Positions 31,519-43,206 are shown, numbered from the stretch's first letter. The stretch: 64,000 nucleotides of DNA from Schistocerca nitens (GCF_023898315.1 NC_064614.1:115165501-115229500), one strand, 5' to 3'. Notes: generated by a model not told the origin, from the sequence alone. Program-made: numbers and translations.

Positions 31519-32167
31519 TGTAACGCCAGTCTGCGGAGGTTGTCATCACAATGGTATTTAGCGTACCATGCCAACAAGTCAGCCAGTGGATGACTAAAGT
31601 CAGTTAGAAGATGAAAATCATTAATGGGAGAACAAGGGTGACTGACAAGGTAGACGAAAAATCCACCAGTGATTTTCACTAAGAGAATCAGACCACTTCC
31701 CTTAGGGGCAGATTTTTATCTGTTTCGCTCCCCACTTCTGCACTCTCTGAGATACCATCGCTCTTCTAGTTTTGTCCCCTTGGTCGTAACTAATCCAGTT
31801 TTCTACCAGTGGTTGAACCTGTTACTGATAATTTAGTTCGGCACTACATGTTCTGTAGATTTCTACAATTTCTTCCGAAGTAATATGGAATCACATACAT
31901 GATTTGTTGCTGTGTATGGCTGCCTTCTTGCAGATGACTAAGTAGAGCACAGTGGCTTCCATGTAAACAAATTAACATAACTGTCTTTGTCACTACTCAC
32001 ACTACATCTGAAATACAATTTTAACGGCAAAGTAAAGATCTTTTTCTATTACACTCACACGGATTGACATGTTACCAGCAAACAGAATACTGCGCTTCGG
32101 TCCCAATGGAGAAAAATCTTCAGCAGTAACAGTAGCTTCGGGGATACCGCAAGAAACTATTCACTAA
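31517..32167. other. Intron, nothing recognised
   Basis: No exon or element ends seen. Confidence 0.4.
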
Positions 32168-33095
32168 CTCCACTGTAGAGCCAAAGAAACTGGTATAGAC
32201 ATGCGTATTCAAATACAGAGATAATTAAAATTAAGACAACAAGTGTCTGGCGCAATCGTCAGATCAGTTATTGCTGGAAAAATGGCAGTTTATCAAGATT
32301 TACGTGAGTTTGAACGTGGTGTTATAGTCGGCGCACGAGCGATGGAACACAGCAACATCGAGGTAGCTATGAAGTGGGGATTTTCCCGTACGACCATTCC
32401 ACGAGTGTGCCGTGAATATCAGGAATTCGGTAAAACATCAAATCTCTGACATCGCTGCGGCTGGGAAAAAGATCCTGCAAGAACGGGACCTACGGCGACT
32501 AAAGAGAAACGTCCAACGTGAAAGAAGTGCAACCCTTCCGCAAATTGCTGCAAATTTCAGTTCTGGGCCGTCAACAAGTGTCAGCGTGCGAACCATTCAA
32601 TAAAACATCGTCGATATGGGCTTTCAGAGCCGGATGCACATTCATGTACCATTGATGACTGCACAACACAAAACTTTAGACCTCGACTGGGCCCGTCAAC
32701 ACCGACATTGGACTGTTGATGACTGGAAACATGTTGCCCGGTCGGACGAGTCTCGTTTCAAATTGTATCGGGCAGATGGACGTGTACGGGTATGGAGACA
32801 ACCTCATGAACCCATGGACCCTACATAACCAGCAGAGGACTATTCAAGCTGGTGGAGGCTTTGTAATGGTGTGAGGCGTATGCAGTTTGAGTGATATGGG
32901 ATCCCTGATACGTCTAGATACGAGTCTGACAGGTGACACGTACGTTAGCATCCTGCCTGATCACGTGCGTCCATTCATGTCTATTGTGCATTCCGAACGA
33001 CCTGGGGTAATTTCAGCAGGACAATGCGACACCCCACACGTCCAGAACTGTTACAGAGTTGCTCCAGGAACGCTTTTCTGCGTTTAAACACTTCC
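32168..33095 (+). mobile_element. Tc1-like transposon, family D, copy 3 (dead)
   Basis: Begins with GCCAAAGAAACTGGTATAGAC. Plus-strand pieces: MAVYQDLREFERGVIVGARA and VAMKWGFSRTTIPRV (HTH, from 32282), RHWTVDDWKHVARSDESRFK (Asp 1), RVWRQPHEPMDP, FISAGQCDTPHVQ-like decay of QQDNATPH near 33010. Frameshifts at 32450 and 32600; the 3' third is missing. Confidence 0.82.
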
Positions 33096-33239
33096 ACTTG
33101 CCACTAGAAATTTCAAAAAATGACATTCAAACGAATAAAATTCATGAAGTAAGTCGCATCGATATTGTTTTTAAATATAGAAATTACTAAGCACCGAACA
33201 GGGTTTGAAATCAGAACCTTTCGCTTAGCATCCAAACAC
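33096..33239. other. Intron, nothing recognised
   Basis: AT-rich. Confidence 0.4.
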
Positions 33240-33395
33240 TTTTTCGCTTTCGTGCGTTGCATCTGCTCGGGGCGGACGTCGTAAGACACTCATTCAAGTT
33301 CGTCGTTGATCGGTTAATTCAGTTTTTTTATTACACAGGGCAGCTGACCCTCTAACCGAACACGCTGAGCTACCGTGCCAGCGACACTTTAACCA
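33240..33395 (-). mobile_element. SINE-5 (tRNA-like head)
   Basis: Minus orientation CACGGTAGCTCAGCGTGTTC, CAGCTGCCCTGTGTAATAAA, CTTACGACGTCCGCCCCGAG, GATGCAACGCACGAAAGCG. I recognise this as a widespread insect SINE. No TSD resolved. Confidence 0.65.
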
Positions 33396-34050
33396 TTACA
33401 CTATCGCAGCTCGTCATGCAATAACTCTCCCAGAGGACTTTAAAATATCACGCAAAATACCGACAAACACTGTTGGTATGACTATGAATTACTCACGTTT
33501 CGTCGAAGTACTATAGGAAATAAACAATTACCGCTGTTCTTTATTGCGAAAAAGCGGTTTGTGAGAATGATACAAACAGCTTTCCTTGCTATCGTCTGAG
33601 TTAGGAGGCATATTGCTTGTTTGATTTAATTAATTAATAGAATATGAAGTAATTCCAAACTTTCCAAACTTTCTATCAAAGAAAGTATGCTATCAAGAGA
33701 TTGCTTTTGTTCAATTACTTTATTTATGGCTGAATGTTTCTAAAACTGACGACACTCGTCCGTGCTCTGCACTGCAGTAGAGCTGGGGCAACGTCGTTCT
33801 CTGTTCATTGGCTGACTGCGTTTTGTGACGTTAGATGCGCAGAACGAACCTAAGCTCGGCCGCCATCGTATATGACGCGCACTTTAGTACTTTGTCGGCC
33901 CCCACAGTTCAGTGCAATTGGCTACCATCCTGACATGCTCTTGCACTGTTTCTCTTTCCCTTTCTCTTTCGCGTACACGATGCTACATCACATACGATTT
34001 GGAAATCAATCTACTGTCTATGTTTGTCGTTTCGTTTCACACATACTTAC
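33396..34050. other. Intron downstream of the His57 exon
   Basis: No element recognised; 33770-33900 is relatively GC-rich but has no splice-bounded frame. Confidence 0.4.
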
Positions 34051-34151
34051 ATTTCGAAACAGTGGGCGGCGGTAATAGCCCAGAACTCATTGAGGATAGA
34101 CGCGCCACAGGCGTGGATGTAGGTGCCGAGAAAATCAAGTTGCACCGACAG
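34051..34151 (-). CDS. S1 serine protease, catalytic His57 exon
   Basis: The minus strand shows acceptor TTGCAG, 101 coding bases and a consensus donor GTAAGTATG. The translation begins LSVQLDFLGTY and carries ACGASIL and ITAAHC, giving Cys42, catalytic His57 and Cys58 in chymotrypsin numbering; the usual CGGSL reads CGASI. It starts in phase 0, continuing FPFQ from exon 44519-44604, and ends with two bases (AT) that combine with the first G of exon 17766-17901 to make Met. Together with the other exons this gives an extracellular digestive-type or hemolymph protease; substrate specificity cannot be read because the S1-pocket exon is missing. A decayed LINE reverse-transcriptase fragment lies just upstream. 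Confidence 0.92.
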
Positions 34152-34191
34152 CTGCAACAAAACACAACGCATTCTAATAGCTCAGTTCTTG

Positions 34192-34510
34192 CTACCTACC
34201 AGGCTGCGAAGCAAAAATAGTGACAAATGCGTTTCTGAACACTGAGTGCGAGCTGAAGGTCTCTGTACGTCTTTGAAACCCTATCAAGATCTGAGGGAAT
34301 ATTTGTGCAGCTTTTTTTAGGACAGTATTTTTTTTACAGATAACTGCATTATCTGCAAAAAGTCTGAGGATTCTATCAATATTGTCTGTCAGGTCATTAT
34401 TATTCAGTATGAATAGCAATGGTCCCAACACATTTGCCTGGGGTGCTCCTGAAGGTACTTCCGCATCTGTCAATGACTTTTCATACAAAATAACACATCA
34501 ACCCTCGTAT
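34192..34510 (-). pseudogene. LINE reverse-transcriptase fragment, decayed
   Basis: Minus frame GAPQANVLGPLLFILNNNDL followed by LRLFADNAVI: motif B with GVPQGSVLGPLLF changed to GAPQANVLGPLLF, and motif C FADD changed to FADN. It lies 40 bp upstream of the His57 exon. Confidence 0.75.
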
Positions 34511-35347
34511 AGTAAACCTCTGTGACTTTCAATACAAACTGGTGTCCAAGATTAAAGCAACAAACTGCTATTTCCCTGCCCTGTGTCTAATTCACGATAT
34601 AACCATGCAAACTGTCAACAAATGTCCGTACAATCATGTTGTGCACGGACTACGGCATTCCGAACAACAGACAACCACGCCAGCAATGAAGTCAGGGCAC
34701 CTATCAAGCGAGGTGCTATTTGCAGGGTAGTCTAACATCCACGTTCGTTGTGTACACAGTCGCAGACGATGCATTGTGGCACAGAGAAGACGCCTAAGAC
34801 TATCTGCTGTGAAGGGCCAAACCAAGTGGCCCGATGGCTTAATGTGAATCGTCCTGTTGTTTCTCGGATGAGGTGCTGTTTGTAGAGACCGCAGCTGTAT
34901 CCCGGAGACCAGGACAGGGCCAACCTCGTGTGACATCAGAAAGAGTGGGTCGTTATTTGGCTGTAAGGGCACGACGGTACCGCCTTACTACTGCACTGCA
35001 GCTGACATCTGACCTCGCAGCATCCTCTGGACGTGTTGTATAGAGGCAAACAGTGTACAGAAGGCTTCACAAGAGTGGCCTTTACTGCTGGAGACCTGCT
35101 GTCTGTTTACCCTTGTCGTGCCTTCACAGAAGGGAACGTCTATATTGGAGCTGTCAACCTGTCGCCTGGATGGTCGAATGGTGGGCCAACGTTCTTTTGC
35201 AGATGAGAACCTATTTGGTCTGGAGAGTCATTCTGGACGGATTCGCATCTGGAGAGCACGTAAAACACTTTTTCGGCACTCAAACATTGTGGAAAAGAGA
35301 CCGATATCGAGGAGGATACCTACTGATATTGGCAGGGATTATGTTGA

Positions 35348-35730
35348 AACTTCCTGGCAGATTAAAACTGTGTGCCGGACCGAGACTCGAACTCGGGACC
35401 TTTGTCTTTCGCGGGCAAATGCTCTACCAACTGAGCTACCCAAGCACGACTCAGGCCCCTCCTCACAGCTTTACTTCTGCCAGTACCTCGTCTCCTACCT
35501 TCCAAACTTTACAGGAGCTCTCTGTAAAGTTTGGAAGGTAGGAGACGAGGTACTGGCAGAAGTAAAGCTGTGAGGACGGGGCGTGAGTCGTTCTTGGGTA
35601 GCTCAGTTGGTAGAGCATTTGCCCGCGAAAGACAAAGGTCCCGAGTTCGATTCTCGGTCCGACACACAGTTTTAATCTACCAGGAAGTTTCATATCAGCG
35701 CACGCTCCACTGCAGAGTGGAAATCTCATT
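35348..35730. mobile_element. Palindromic twin-tRNA-like retroposon, copy 1
   Basis: Two tRNA-like halves in opposite orientation: plus-strand 35595-35665 (GGGTAGCTCAGTTGGTAGAGC with A box, GGTCCCGAGTTCGATTCTCGG with B box) and its inverted partner at 35368-35450. Between them the arms pair almost perfectly around a centre near 35519 (CTTTACTTCTGCCAGTACC mirrored by GGTACTGGCAGAAGTAAAG). TSD CAGGGATTATGTTGA, 15 bp (35333-35347, 35731-35745), indicates insertion by LINE-type machinery. No ORF. Confidence 0.88.
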
Positions 35731-36134
35731 CAGGGATTATGTTGACCACTCGAATACTTCTTCAGGAAATTGTACAGGTGAATCAGGAAGATTCAACTGC
35801 TGTCAGGTACCAGGAGATCTTAGTATATCACCCACGGTTGTTGCGAGGTGCTGTGGGCCCAGACCTGATTTCGTACTGATGGAGGATAATGTTCGACCTC
35901 ACAGAGCAATAGTGGTTGATGCTTTGTTGGACGCTGAACGCATGGCGCGGGCTGCTCGCTCTCCCGATTTGAATTCCAAAGAGCATGTCTGGGATGCACT
36001 AGGCAGACAGGTTGCGTCACGTCAGTATCCACCAACCACTCTCTAAGACTTGTGAGCAGCTCTGCGGGAAGAATGGGCGTTAGTGCCTCAACATGAGACT
36101 GATGACGCAATTCACAACATGTCCTGCTGTTGTC

Positions 36135-36334
36135 AAATGGTTCAAATGGATCTGAGCACTATGGGACTTAACTTCTGAGGTCATCAGTCCCCTAGAACTT
36201 AGAACTACTTAAACATAACTAACCTAAGGACATCACACACATCGATGCCCGAGGCAGGATTCGAACCTACGACCGTAGTGGTCGCGCGGTTCCAGACTGT
36301 AGCGCCTAGAGCCGCTCGGCCACCCAGGCCGGCC
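36135..36334 (-). mobile_element. SINE-1
   Basis: Complete copy with B-box GGTTCGAATCC and head GGCCGGCC; short TSD around GTTGTCA. Confidence 0.85.
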
Positions 36335-36603
36335 GTTGTTGTCAGGCCCGTATTGGTGCCAGAGGTGGTCACACTCCATACGGAGAACATTAACCGATTG
36401 TCAGAATGTATGTACATATCTGTTAACTTGGAAAAAAAAAAGAAGAACATTTATGTCTACTGTTATGCATGTTGCCGTTGATTACGTTCTGTATTCTCTA
36501 CATTGTCTCTACTTAACTATCTTCTGGTGATACTGTTTTGTGGCAAAATAAACGCAACCTTGCTGAATTTCCGTTTGGTGCTTTAATTTTGGACACAAGT
36601 GTA

Positions 36604-37142
36604 GATTTCATTCTTATTCATTCGAGGAAAATTCTGTAAAATGAACCGAAACGGATAATTACGGTATATTATTCTAATATCTAAACAATAACCAGACTCA
36701 GTAGGACAGACAAAGTACTTCTTTTCATATGATTAATAGGAATATGGATGTCACCTTTTTGACTCAAGAATCTGAATTACATCCCTACATGATTAAATCC
36801 ACAGTATCCGAAAAATTGTGAAATACAGCTACAAAATATTCACAAAAATATTTATTCGTATTCTCATAAAGTTAGGCTGAGAACGAACATCAAAGGTATA
36901 AAATACAAGAGAAAGTCAGAACGACTGAGATATTTCTGTTGGATATTAACAAAAACAACAAAATATACTCTTCGAAGTGGAGAAACAGAGTAATCCATCT
37001 TACAAGGGAACTGTTCGAACTTCACCTCAGCGATTTGGTTGGTATTGACAGGGCGCGTGGTGCTTCAACATCTGTAAAAATGAAGTCGCAACTCTCAAGG
37101 GTTATCGAGAAAACCGGATTTGAACATTTTAGGCGTACTTAT
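36604..37142. other. Intron; ends in a repeat-like stretch
   Basis: AT-rich. 36990-37140 (CTTACAAGGGAACTG, GACAGGGCGCGTGGTGC) seems to be part of a repeat I recall from orthopteran DNA, without proof from a second copy here. Confidence 0.3.
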
Positions 37143-37144
37143 AC

Positions 37145-38711
37145 ACGGCGCTACAAAAAGGTACGGCCAAACTTTCAGGAAACATTCCTCACAAAAGATG
37201 TTATGTGGACATGTGTCCGGAAACGCTTAATTCCCATGTTAGAGCTCATTTTAGTTTCGTCAGTATGTACTGTACTTCCTCGATTCACCGTCAATTGGCC
37301 CAACTGAAAGAAGGTAATGTTGACTTTGGTGCTTGTGTTGACATGCGACTCATTGCTCTAAGTACTAGCATCAAGCACATCAGTACGTAGCATCAACAGA
37401 TTAGTGTTCATCACGAACGTGGTTTTGCAGTCAGTGCAATGTTTACAAATGCGGAGATGTCAGATACCGATTTGATGTATGGATTAGCACGGGACAATAG
37501 CCGTGGCGCGGTACGTTTGTATCGAGACAGATTTCCAGGACGAAGGTGTCCCGTCAGGAAGACGTTCGAAGCAATTGATTGGCGTCTTAGGGAGCACGGA
37601 ACATTCCAGCCTATGACTCGCGACTGGGGAAGACCTAGAACGACGAGGACACCTGCAATGGACGAGGCAATTCTTCGTGCAGTTGGCGATAACACCAATG
37701 TCAGCGTCAGGGAAGTAGCTGCTGTACAAGGTAACGTTGACCACGTCACTGTATGGAGAGTGCTACGGGACAACCAGTTGTTCCCGTACCATGTACAGCG
37801 TGTGCAGGCAGTATCAGCAGCTGATTGGCCTCCACGGGTACACTTCTGCGAATGGTTCATCCAACAATGTGTCAATCCTCATTTCAGTGCAAATGTTCTC
37901 TTTACGGATGAGGCTTCATTCCAACGTGATCAAATTGTAAATTTTCACAATCAACATGTGTGGGCTGACGAGAATCCGCACGCAATTGTGCAATCACGTC
38001 ATCAACACAGATTTTCTGTGAGCGTTTGGGCAGGCATTGTTGGTGATGTCTTGATTGGGCCCCATGTTCTTCCACCTACGCTCAATGGAGCACGTTATCA
38101 TGATTTCATACGGGATACTCTACGTGTGCTTCTAGAACATGTGCCTTTACAAGTACGACACAACATGTGGCTCATGCACGATGGAGCTCCTGCACATTTC
38201 AGTCGAAGTGTTCGTACGCTTCTCAACAACAGATTCGGTGACCGATGGTTTGGTATAGGCGGACCAATTCCATAGCCTCCACGCTCTCCTGACCTCAACC
38301 CTCTTGACTTTCATTTATGGGGGCATTTGAAAGCTCTTGTCTACGCAACCCTGGTACCAAATGTAGAGACTCTTCGTGCTCGTATTGTGGACGGCTGTGA
38401 TACAATACGCCATTCTCCAGGGCTGCATCAGCGCATCAGGGATTCCATGCGACGGAGGGTGGATGCATGTATCCTCGCTAGCGGAGGACATTTTGAACAT
38501 TTCCTGTAACAAAGTGTTTGATGTCACGCTGGTACGTTCTGTTGCTGTGTGTTTCCATTTCATGATTAATGTGATTTGAAGAGAAGTAATAACATGAGCT
38601 CTAACATGGAAAGTAAGGGTTTCCGGACACATGTCCACATAACGTATTTTCTTTCTTTGTGTGTGAGGAATGTTTCCTGAAAGTTTGGCCGTACCTTTTT
38701 GTAACACCCTG
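37145..38711 (+). mobile_element. DD41D Tc1/mariner element, full length, one stop
   Basis: 1567 bp between TA dinucleotides. Terminal repeats of about 110 bp share GGTACGGCCAAACTTTCAGG, AAACATTCCTCAC, TTATGTGGACATGTGTCCGG and GTTAGAGCTCATTTTA. The transposase reads through 37439-38510 with a single premature TAG. The deletion derivative at 13149-13915 is a close relative. Confidence 0.9.
37439..38509 (+). pseudogene. DD41D transposase with one in-frame TAG
   Basis: 356 codons in one frame from MFTNAEMSDTDLMYG to GGHFEHFL. Order: HTH region (FEAIDWRLREHGTF; TNVSVREVAAVQG; HVTVWRVLRDNQL), FTDEASFQRDQIV (Asp 1), SVSVWAGIVGDVLIGPHVLP, MWLMHDGAPAHF (Asp 2), GGPIP then TAG at 38273-38275 where relatives have Trp, then PPRSPDLNPLDFHLWGHLK (Asp 3). 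I count 41 residues between Asp 2 and Asp 3, the rosa/Visitor-type spacing. Apart from that codon the frame is clean. It could be a pseudogene or depend on readthrough. Confidence 0.9.
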
Positions 38712-38713
38712 TA

Positions 38714-39802
38714 TACTTTGTGTGGTCGCAGCTGAGCGGTTTCATAAGCGCCGTGTCTCTTGTTCGGATCTCGCTGCCGGTACTACGACTTTTTGTGAAC
38801 TATCTACACCAATATTCCATGCTACACTGCGATATGTGCGGTACGCTATGAAATTGTGTGACGACCGAGAACCGTCTATGAACGTAAATCACATTTGTTT
38901 TGAAATAGACACATTGGAAAAATACATGAACATCCAAAAATTCAGCGTTCATTACATCTGCTGTAGGTCACGATGATTATTGTTATCCATGTTCTTAAGT
39001 CAGTATCATCCTGATTCGTGCAGTCCGGCACAGGTTACACGTTATACTTGTGGTAAATGTGGATACAATAATGCAAATAAAATGACTACACTAATATGAC
39101 TGAAAGTTCTCGTGTATTCTGTTTTCATTTCCAGTCTCCGTAATAGAAAGGACTTTTTCTGCTTTTTTCGTGTGGAAGATTAGGAAAACAGTAAATGTAT
39201 GATTAAATATTGACACTTTACAGGGTCATAACAAATCTGCTGTTAGAATGACGTTGAAACGAAAAATAAAGCATCGGCAGCCAGATCCGATACGGAGACC
39301 TCGCATATGTGAAACTCAGCTACCAACTTTCTGAACACTAGCGGTTGTACCAAGCACACACAGGATAAGCATGCCTGTAATTTTCAAACTCGGGTTTTCC
39401 AAAAACGCTTGAGAGTTGCGTCTTACTGTCTACATATGTTGAAGCCTAGTTGTGCCCTAGACACACTGTCATTATGAATCGAATCGGTACGCCTTATTAG
39501 ACGCCATCTACAACACTTCGATTGTTAACAAAACTTCAGCATACTAAAAGAAAACAAATTATGAGAAAAATCAAACTTAGAAATAAGATAACCCAAATAA
39601 GCACCTTCACTGGATTTATTGCACTATTTTTGTGTATTCCATTTATTTCCTTAAGGTAACTGACAAAGGAATATCCTCATAGTCCCCCCCCCCCCCTTAG
39701 ATTTAGTGGTAAGAGCGTCTAGTGGACTGCCCGTCAAAATTTGATCACGCGTCAAGCATGAAAACAGGAGGAAGTGTTCTGAACTGTGAAAAAAAAGCAA
39801 AA
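38714..39802. other. Intron, nothing recognised
   Basis: AT-rich, with a C-run at 39687-39698. No splice-bounded exon found. Confidence 0.4.
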
Positions 39803-39804
39803 TA

Positions 39805-41211
39805 CATACTGGCCATTAAATGGCCATTAAAATTGCTACACAAAGAAGAAATGCAGACGATAAACGGGTATTCATTGGACAAATATATTATACTAGACCT
39901 GACATGTGATTACATTTTCACGCAATTTGGGTGCATAGAGCGTGAGAAATCAGTGCCCAGAACAACCACCTCTGGCCGTAATAACGGTCTTGATACGCCT
40001 GCGCATTCAGTCAAGCAGAGCCTGGATGGCGTGTACAGGTACAGCTGCCCATGCAACTTCAACACGATACCACAGATCATCAAGAGTAGTGATTGGCGTA
40101 TTGTCAAGAGCCAGTTGCTCGGCCACCATTGACCAGACGTTTTCAGTTGGTGAGAGATCTGGAGAATGTGCTGGCCGGGGCAGCAGTCGAACATTTTCTG
40201 TATCCTGAAAGGCCCGTACAGGACCTGCAACATGTGGTCGTGCATTATCCTGCTGAAACGTAGGGTTTCGCAGGTATCGAATGAAGGGTAGAGCCACGGG
40301 TCGTAACACATCTTAAATGTAACGTCCACTGTTCAAAGTGTCGTCAATGTGAACAAGAGTTGACCGAGACCTGTAACCAATGGCACCCCATACCATCACG
40401 CCGGGTGATACGCCAGTATGTCAATGACGAATACACGCTTCCAATGTGCGTTCACCGCGATGTCGTCAAACACGGATGCGACCATCATGATGCTGTAAAC
40501 AGAACCTGGATTCATCTGAAAAAATGACGTTCTGCCATTCGTACACACAGGTTCGTCGTTGAATACACCATCGCAGGCGCTCCTGTCTATGATGCAGCGT
40601 CAAGTGTAACCGCAGCCATGGTCTCCGAGCTGATAGTCCATGCTGCTGCAAACGTCGTCGAACTCTTCGTGCAGATGGTTGTTGTCTTGCAAACGTCCCC
40701 ATCTGTTGACTCAGGGATCGAGACGTGGCTGCACGATCCGTTACTGCCATGCGGATAAGATGTCTGTCATCTCGACTGCTGGTGATACGAGGCCGTTGGG
40801 ATCCAGCACGGCGTTCCGTATTACCCTCCTGAACCCAACGATTCCACATTCTGCTAACAGTCACTGGATCTCGACCAACGCGAGCAGCAATGTCGCGGTA
40901 CGATAAACCGCAATCGCGATAGGCCACAATCCGACCTTTATCAAAGTCGTAAACGTGATGGTACGCATTTCTCCTCCTTACACGAGGCATCACAACAACG
41001 TTTCACGAGGCAACGCCGGTCAACTGCTGTTTGTGTATGAGAAATCGGTTGGAAACTTTCCTCATGTCAGCATGTTGTAGGTGTCGCCACCTTGTGTGAA
41101 TGCTCTGAAAAGCTAGTCATTTGCATATCGCAGCATGTTCTTCCTGTCGGTTAAATTTCGCGTCTGTAGCACGTCATCTTCGTGGTGTAGCAATTCTAAT
41201 GGTCAGTAGTG
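39805..41211 (-). mobile_element. Tc1-like transposon, family A, copy 2
   Basis: 1407 bp between TA dinucleotides, same family as 6607-7988. Terminal repeat core TGGCCATTAAAATTGCTACAC; the left one contains a tandem duplication of TGGCCATTAAA (39811-39832). Carries a nearly complete transposase with three stops. Confidence 0.9.
39960..40993 (-). pseudogene. Tc1-type DD34E transposase with three premature stops
   Basis: Minus frame starting MMPRVRRRNAYHHVYDFDKG: HTH domains (VAYRDCGLSYRDIAARVGRD; SARRVRRRLQQHGL), VIFSDESRFCLQHHDGRIRV (Asp 1), then stops at about 40463 and 40420 and, before DVLRPVALPF, at about 40313. It resumes in frame with TFQQDNARPHV (Asp 2) and PAHSPDLSPTENVW (Glu). I count 34 residues between Asp 2 and Glu. 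Only point stops break it, so it is younger than the 6607 copy. Confidence 0.9.
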
Positions 41212-41213
41212 TA

Positions 41214-41925
41214 GTATCAATGAACGGTCCAAGAATAAAAAGGCAGTAATGAGCAGCTTGGAACAGGAACGGCGTCGCAAGTGGTCATGGTGTTGGATTG
41301 TTCGAAACCAGCTCGTGCAAATTTTTTTATTTATTTTTTCACATCATCAGCTGTCTGTCCGGTCATTGAAATATTTATCCTCTTTCTGTAGTCTTGGCAA
41401 TTGTCATACTGTACATTGGTTATAGAAAGTGAGTCATGTGGTAAGAACACATTACTGTCGCAAGTAAATGTGATGAATAGTGAGAGCAAGCGAGATACCA
41501 CACAGGCGTCTCACAGAAATGAAAACAACAATTAAAGGGGTGTGAACAATGTTACGACAAATGAATTCAAGAGTCAAAACTTCCAAAAGCTAACGCAACT
41601 TCAAAAATGTTAAAAGCCTGTGTTTTGACAGAGCACAGTAAAACTGTGTGATTGTCAAACTGTTGCGTTCATTTGCTGCAGCTTATATTTTCATCTTTTC
41701 CTATATGTGCAAGGTACAAATTGGGTGCGTCGGTAAGAGATTCCTATCACATGACACACTTACTGTTACTAATGCCATGTATGACAAACCAGACGTGTTT
41801 TCTGGTAGAGGATTCGGTTGACTTGTCGCCTCGTCATCAAACGTTTGCGGTTCCCACTCGAAAGGCGCTTCCGTTCGGATACTAGCAGAGTAGTTCTGCA
41901 GAATCAGCTGTCATTATAGGTCCCC
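41214..41925. other. Intron, nothing recognised
   Basis: AT-rich. Confidence 0.4.
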
Positions 41926-41929
41926 TACC

Positions 41930-42082
41930 TTACATCTCGCTGTTGCAAGCGGACATTGCACCACGACACAGACCTGAATAAATGGAACACTGAAAAAAAA
42001 AAAAATTGGTAGAAGGGAGGTTTGAACGCGTCTCGCCCGCGTAGCAGTCCAACACAGCAATCCCTTAACCACGACGCCATTT
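41930..42082 (-). repeat. tRNA-headed SINE-like repeat
   Basis: Minus orientation GGCGTCGTGGTTAAGGGATTG (A-box region), GCGTTCAAACC (B box), then an oligo-T at 41997 and a short body. No TSD resolved. Confidence 0.45.
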
Positions 42083-42084
42083 AA

Positions 42085-42823
42085 CTTCCCGCTTGCACCA
42101 TATTGCACTTCTTATGTTTGAAACGTACACTGTTTCTGTTCCGCCTTTTTTTCACTGTTTAGTACATCACCTTATTGTTATCATGTCTGATCTGAATTCA
42201 GTTTTTGACGGGCTGGCCAATGGGCTCTCTTACCACTAAATCTGAAGAGGGTTACGATGGGGAACTTCCCTTGTGAGAACTGGCGATGGACATGTGCACT
42301 GCTGCCATATTTACGTTGTGTTTGCAGTCCGTACATCAGCGTGTTCGATGGGTCCCTTTCTGCAGCTCGATAAGGGCGATACGAGGAAGTACCAGAGAAA
42401 CACTGAAGGCACTGTTTCAGCACAGTCCCTCAAAGGTTCACATCCTCCTTGACTAGTGAACAGTGCCAAAACCGGCTCTCCAATTAGGAATCGGTGTAAT
42501 TTCTCTGGAATAGTGTGAAAACTAAACAAATGCAAGTTATATGTAGTGACTGCTAAAGTCACGGCATTTGACGCTGTGGTTGTTAGCTTCAACTATGCAG
42601 TTTAGCAGAGTCCTAGACAGACATGGCTAGATCTCAGCGAGAATTCTGTGATGACTAAAAATCCTGTTCCTAGATTCTTCCAGCAGAGGCTAAGAGCACT
42701 CTCTTTCCTTCCCTTTTGGACGCCTATGATATCGAACGATGTCTATTTGTGACTGTGAGTGACAATAAAGCCTTTGTTGAAAGAATCTGTGATCGTAATA
42801 TTCTTCTACATGTTAAGCCTTTT
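42085..42823. other. Intron, nothing recognised
   Basis: No coding or repeat signal identified. Confidence 0.4.
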
Positions 42824-43206
42824 GCATAATTTTTAACTGAACACACCCCCATTTGACTGTATTGTTTCTTATTTAATTACGACCCAGGCTCGGCCTTTTA
42901 TGCCATTTTCAAGTGATTGAGTGTTTGTCATTAACATACGAGTATACTGCAGGACATCAAGCTCGAAATTGGCCATAACTTAAGAAAAATATTGGTTCCC
43001 CACGAAATGCCAAAAGTAAAATCACCGTCTTGTTAAAAGATCATTTTCTTAATTTATGGCCAATTTTGAGCTTGATGTCCTGCGATATATGTTAACGACA
43101 TAAACTTAGTCACTTGAAAATGGCATAAAAGACCGAAACCTGAGTCGTAATTAAATAAACAATAATACAGTCAAATGGTGATGTGTTCCCCAAAAATTAT
43201 TGTATG
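42824..43206. mobile_element. Foldback MITE with ~150-bp arms
   Basis: Left arm CATTTGACTGTATTGTTTC, TTTAATTACGACCCAGG, TTTTATGCCATTTTCAAGTG, GGACATCAAGCTCGAAATTGG is an inverted match to the right arm (CCAATTTTGAGCTTGATGTCC, CACTTGAAAATGGCATAAAA, TGAGTCGTAATTAAA). A spacer of roughly 60 bp separates the arms. No ORF. Confidence 0.85.

Larger units (their letters stand above)
34535..36601 (+). mobile_element. Tc1-like transposon, degenerate, carrying two insertions
   Basis: TA at both sides (34533-34534, 36602-36603) and ends CTGGTGTCCAAGATTAAAGCA / reversed ACTTGTGTCCAAAATTAAAGCA. Plus-strand pieces: QRSFADENLFGLESHSGRIRIWR (Asp 1 region, near 35190; pattern only), FVLMEDNVRPHRAIV (Asp 2, 35870) and ARSPDLNSKEHVWDALGRQV (Glu, 35960). 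Stops and a shortened Asp 2-Glu spacing show decay. Insertions: twin-tRNA palindrome (35348-35730) and SINE-1 (36135-36334). Confidence 0.82.

Noticed and set aside
35595-35670. Genuine tRNA gene
   Set aside because: It has A and B boxes but no consistent anticodon stem (loop too large), and it is part of a repeated palindrome with a TSD.
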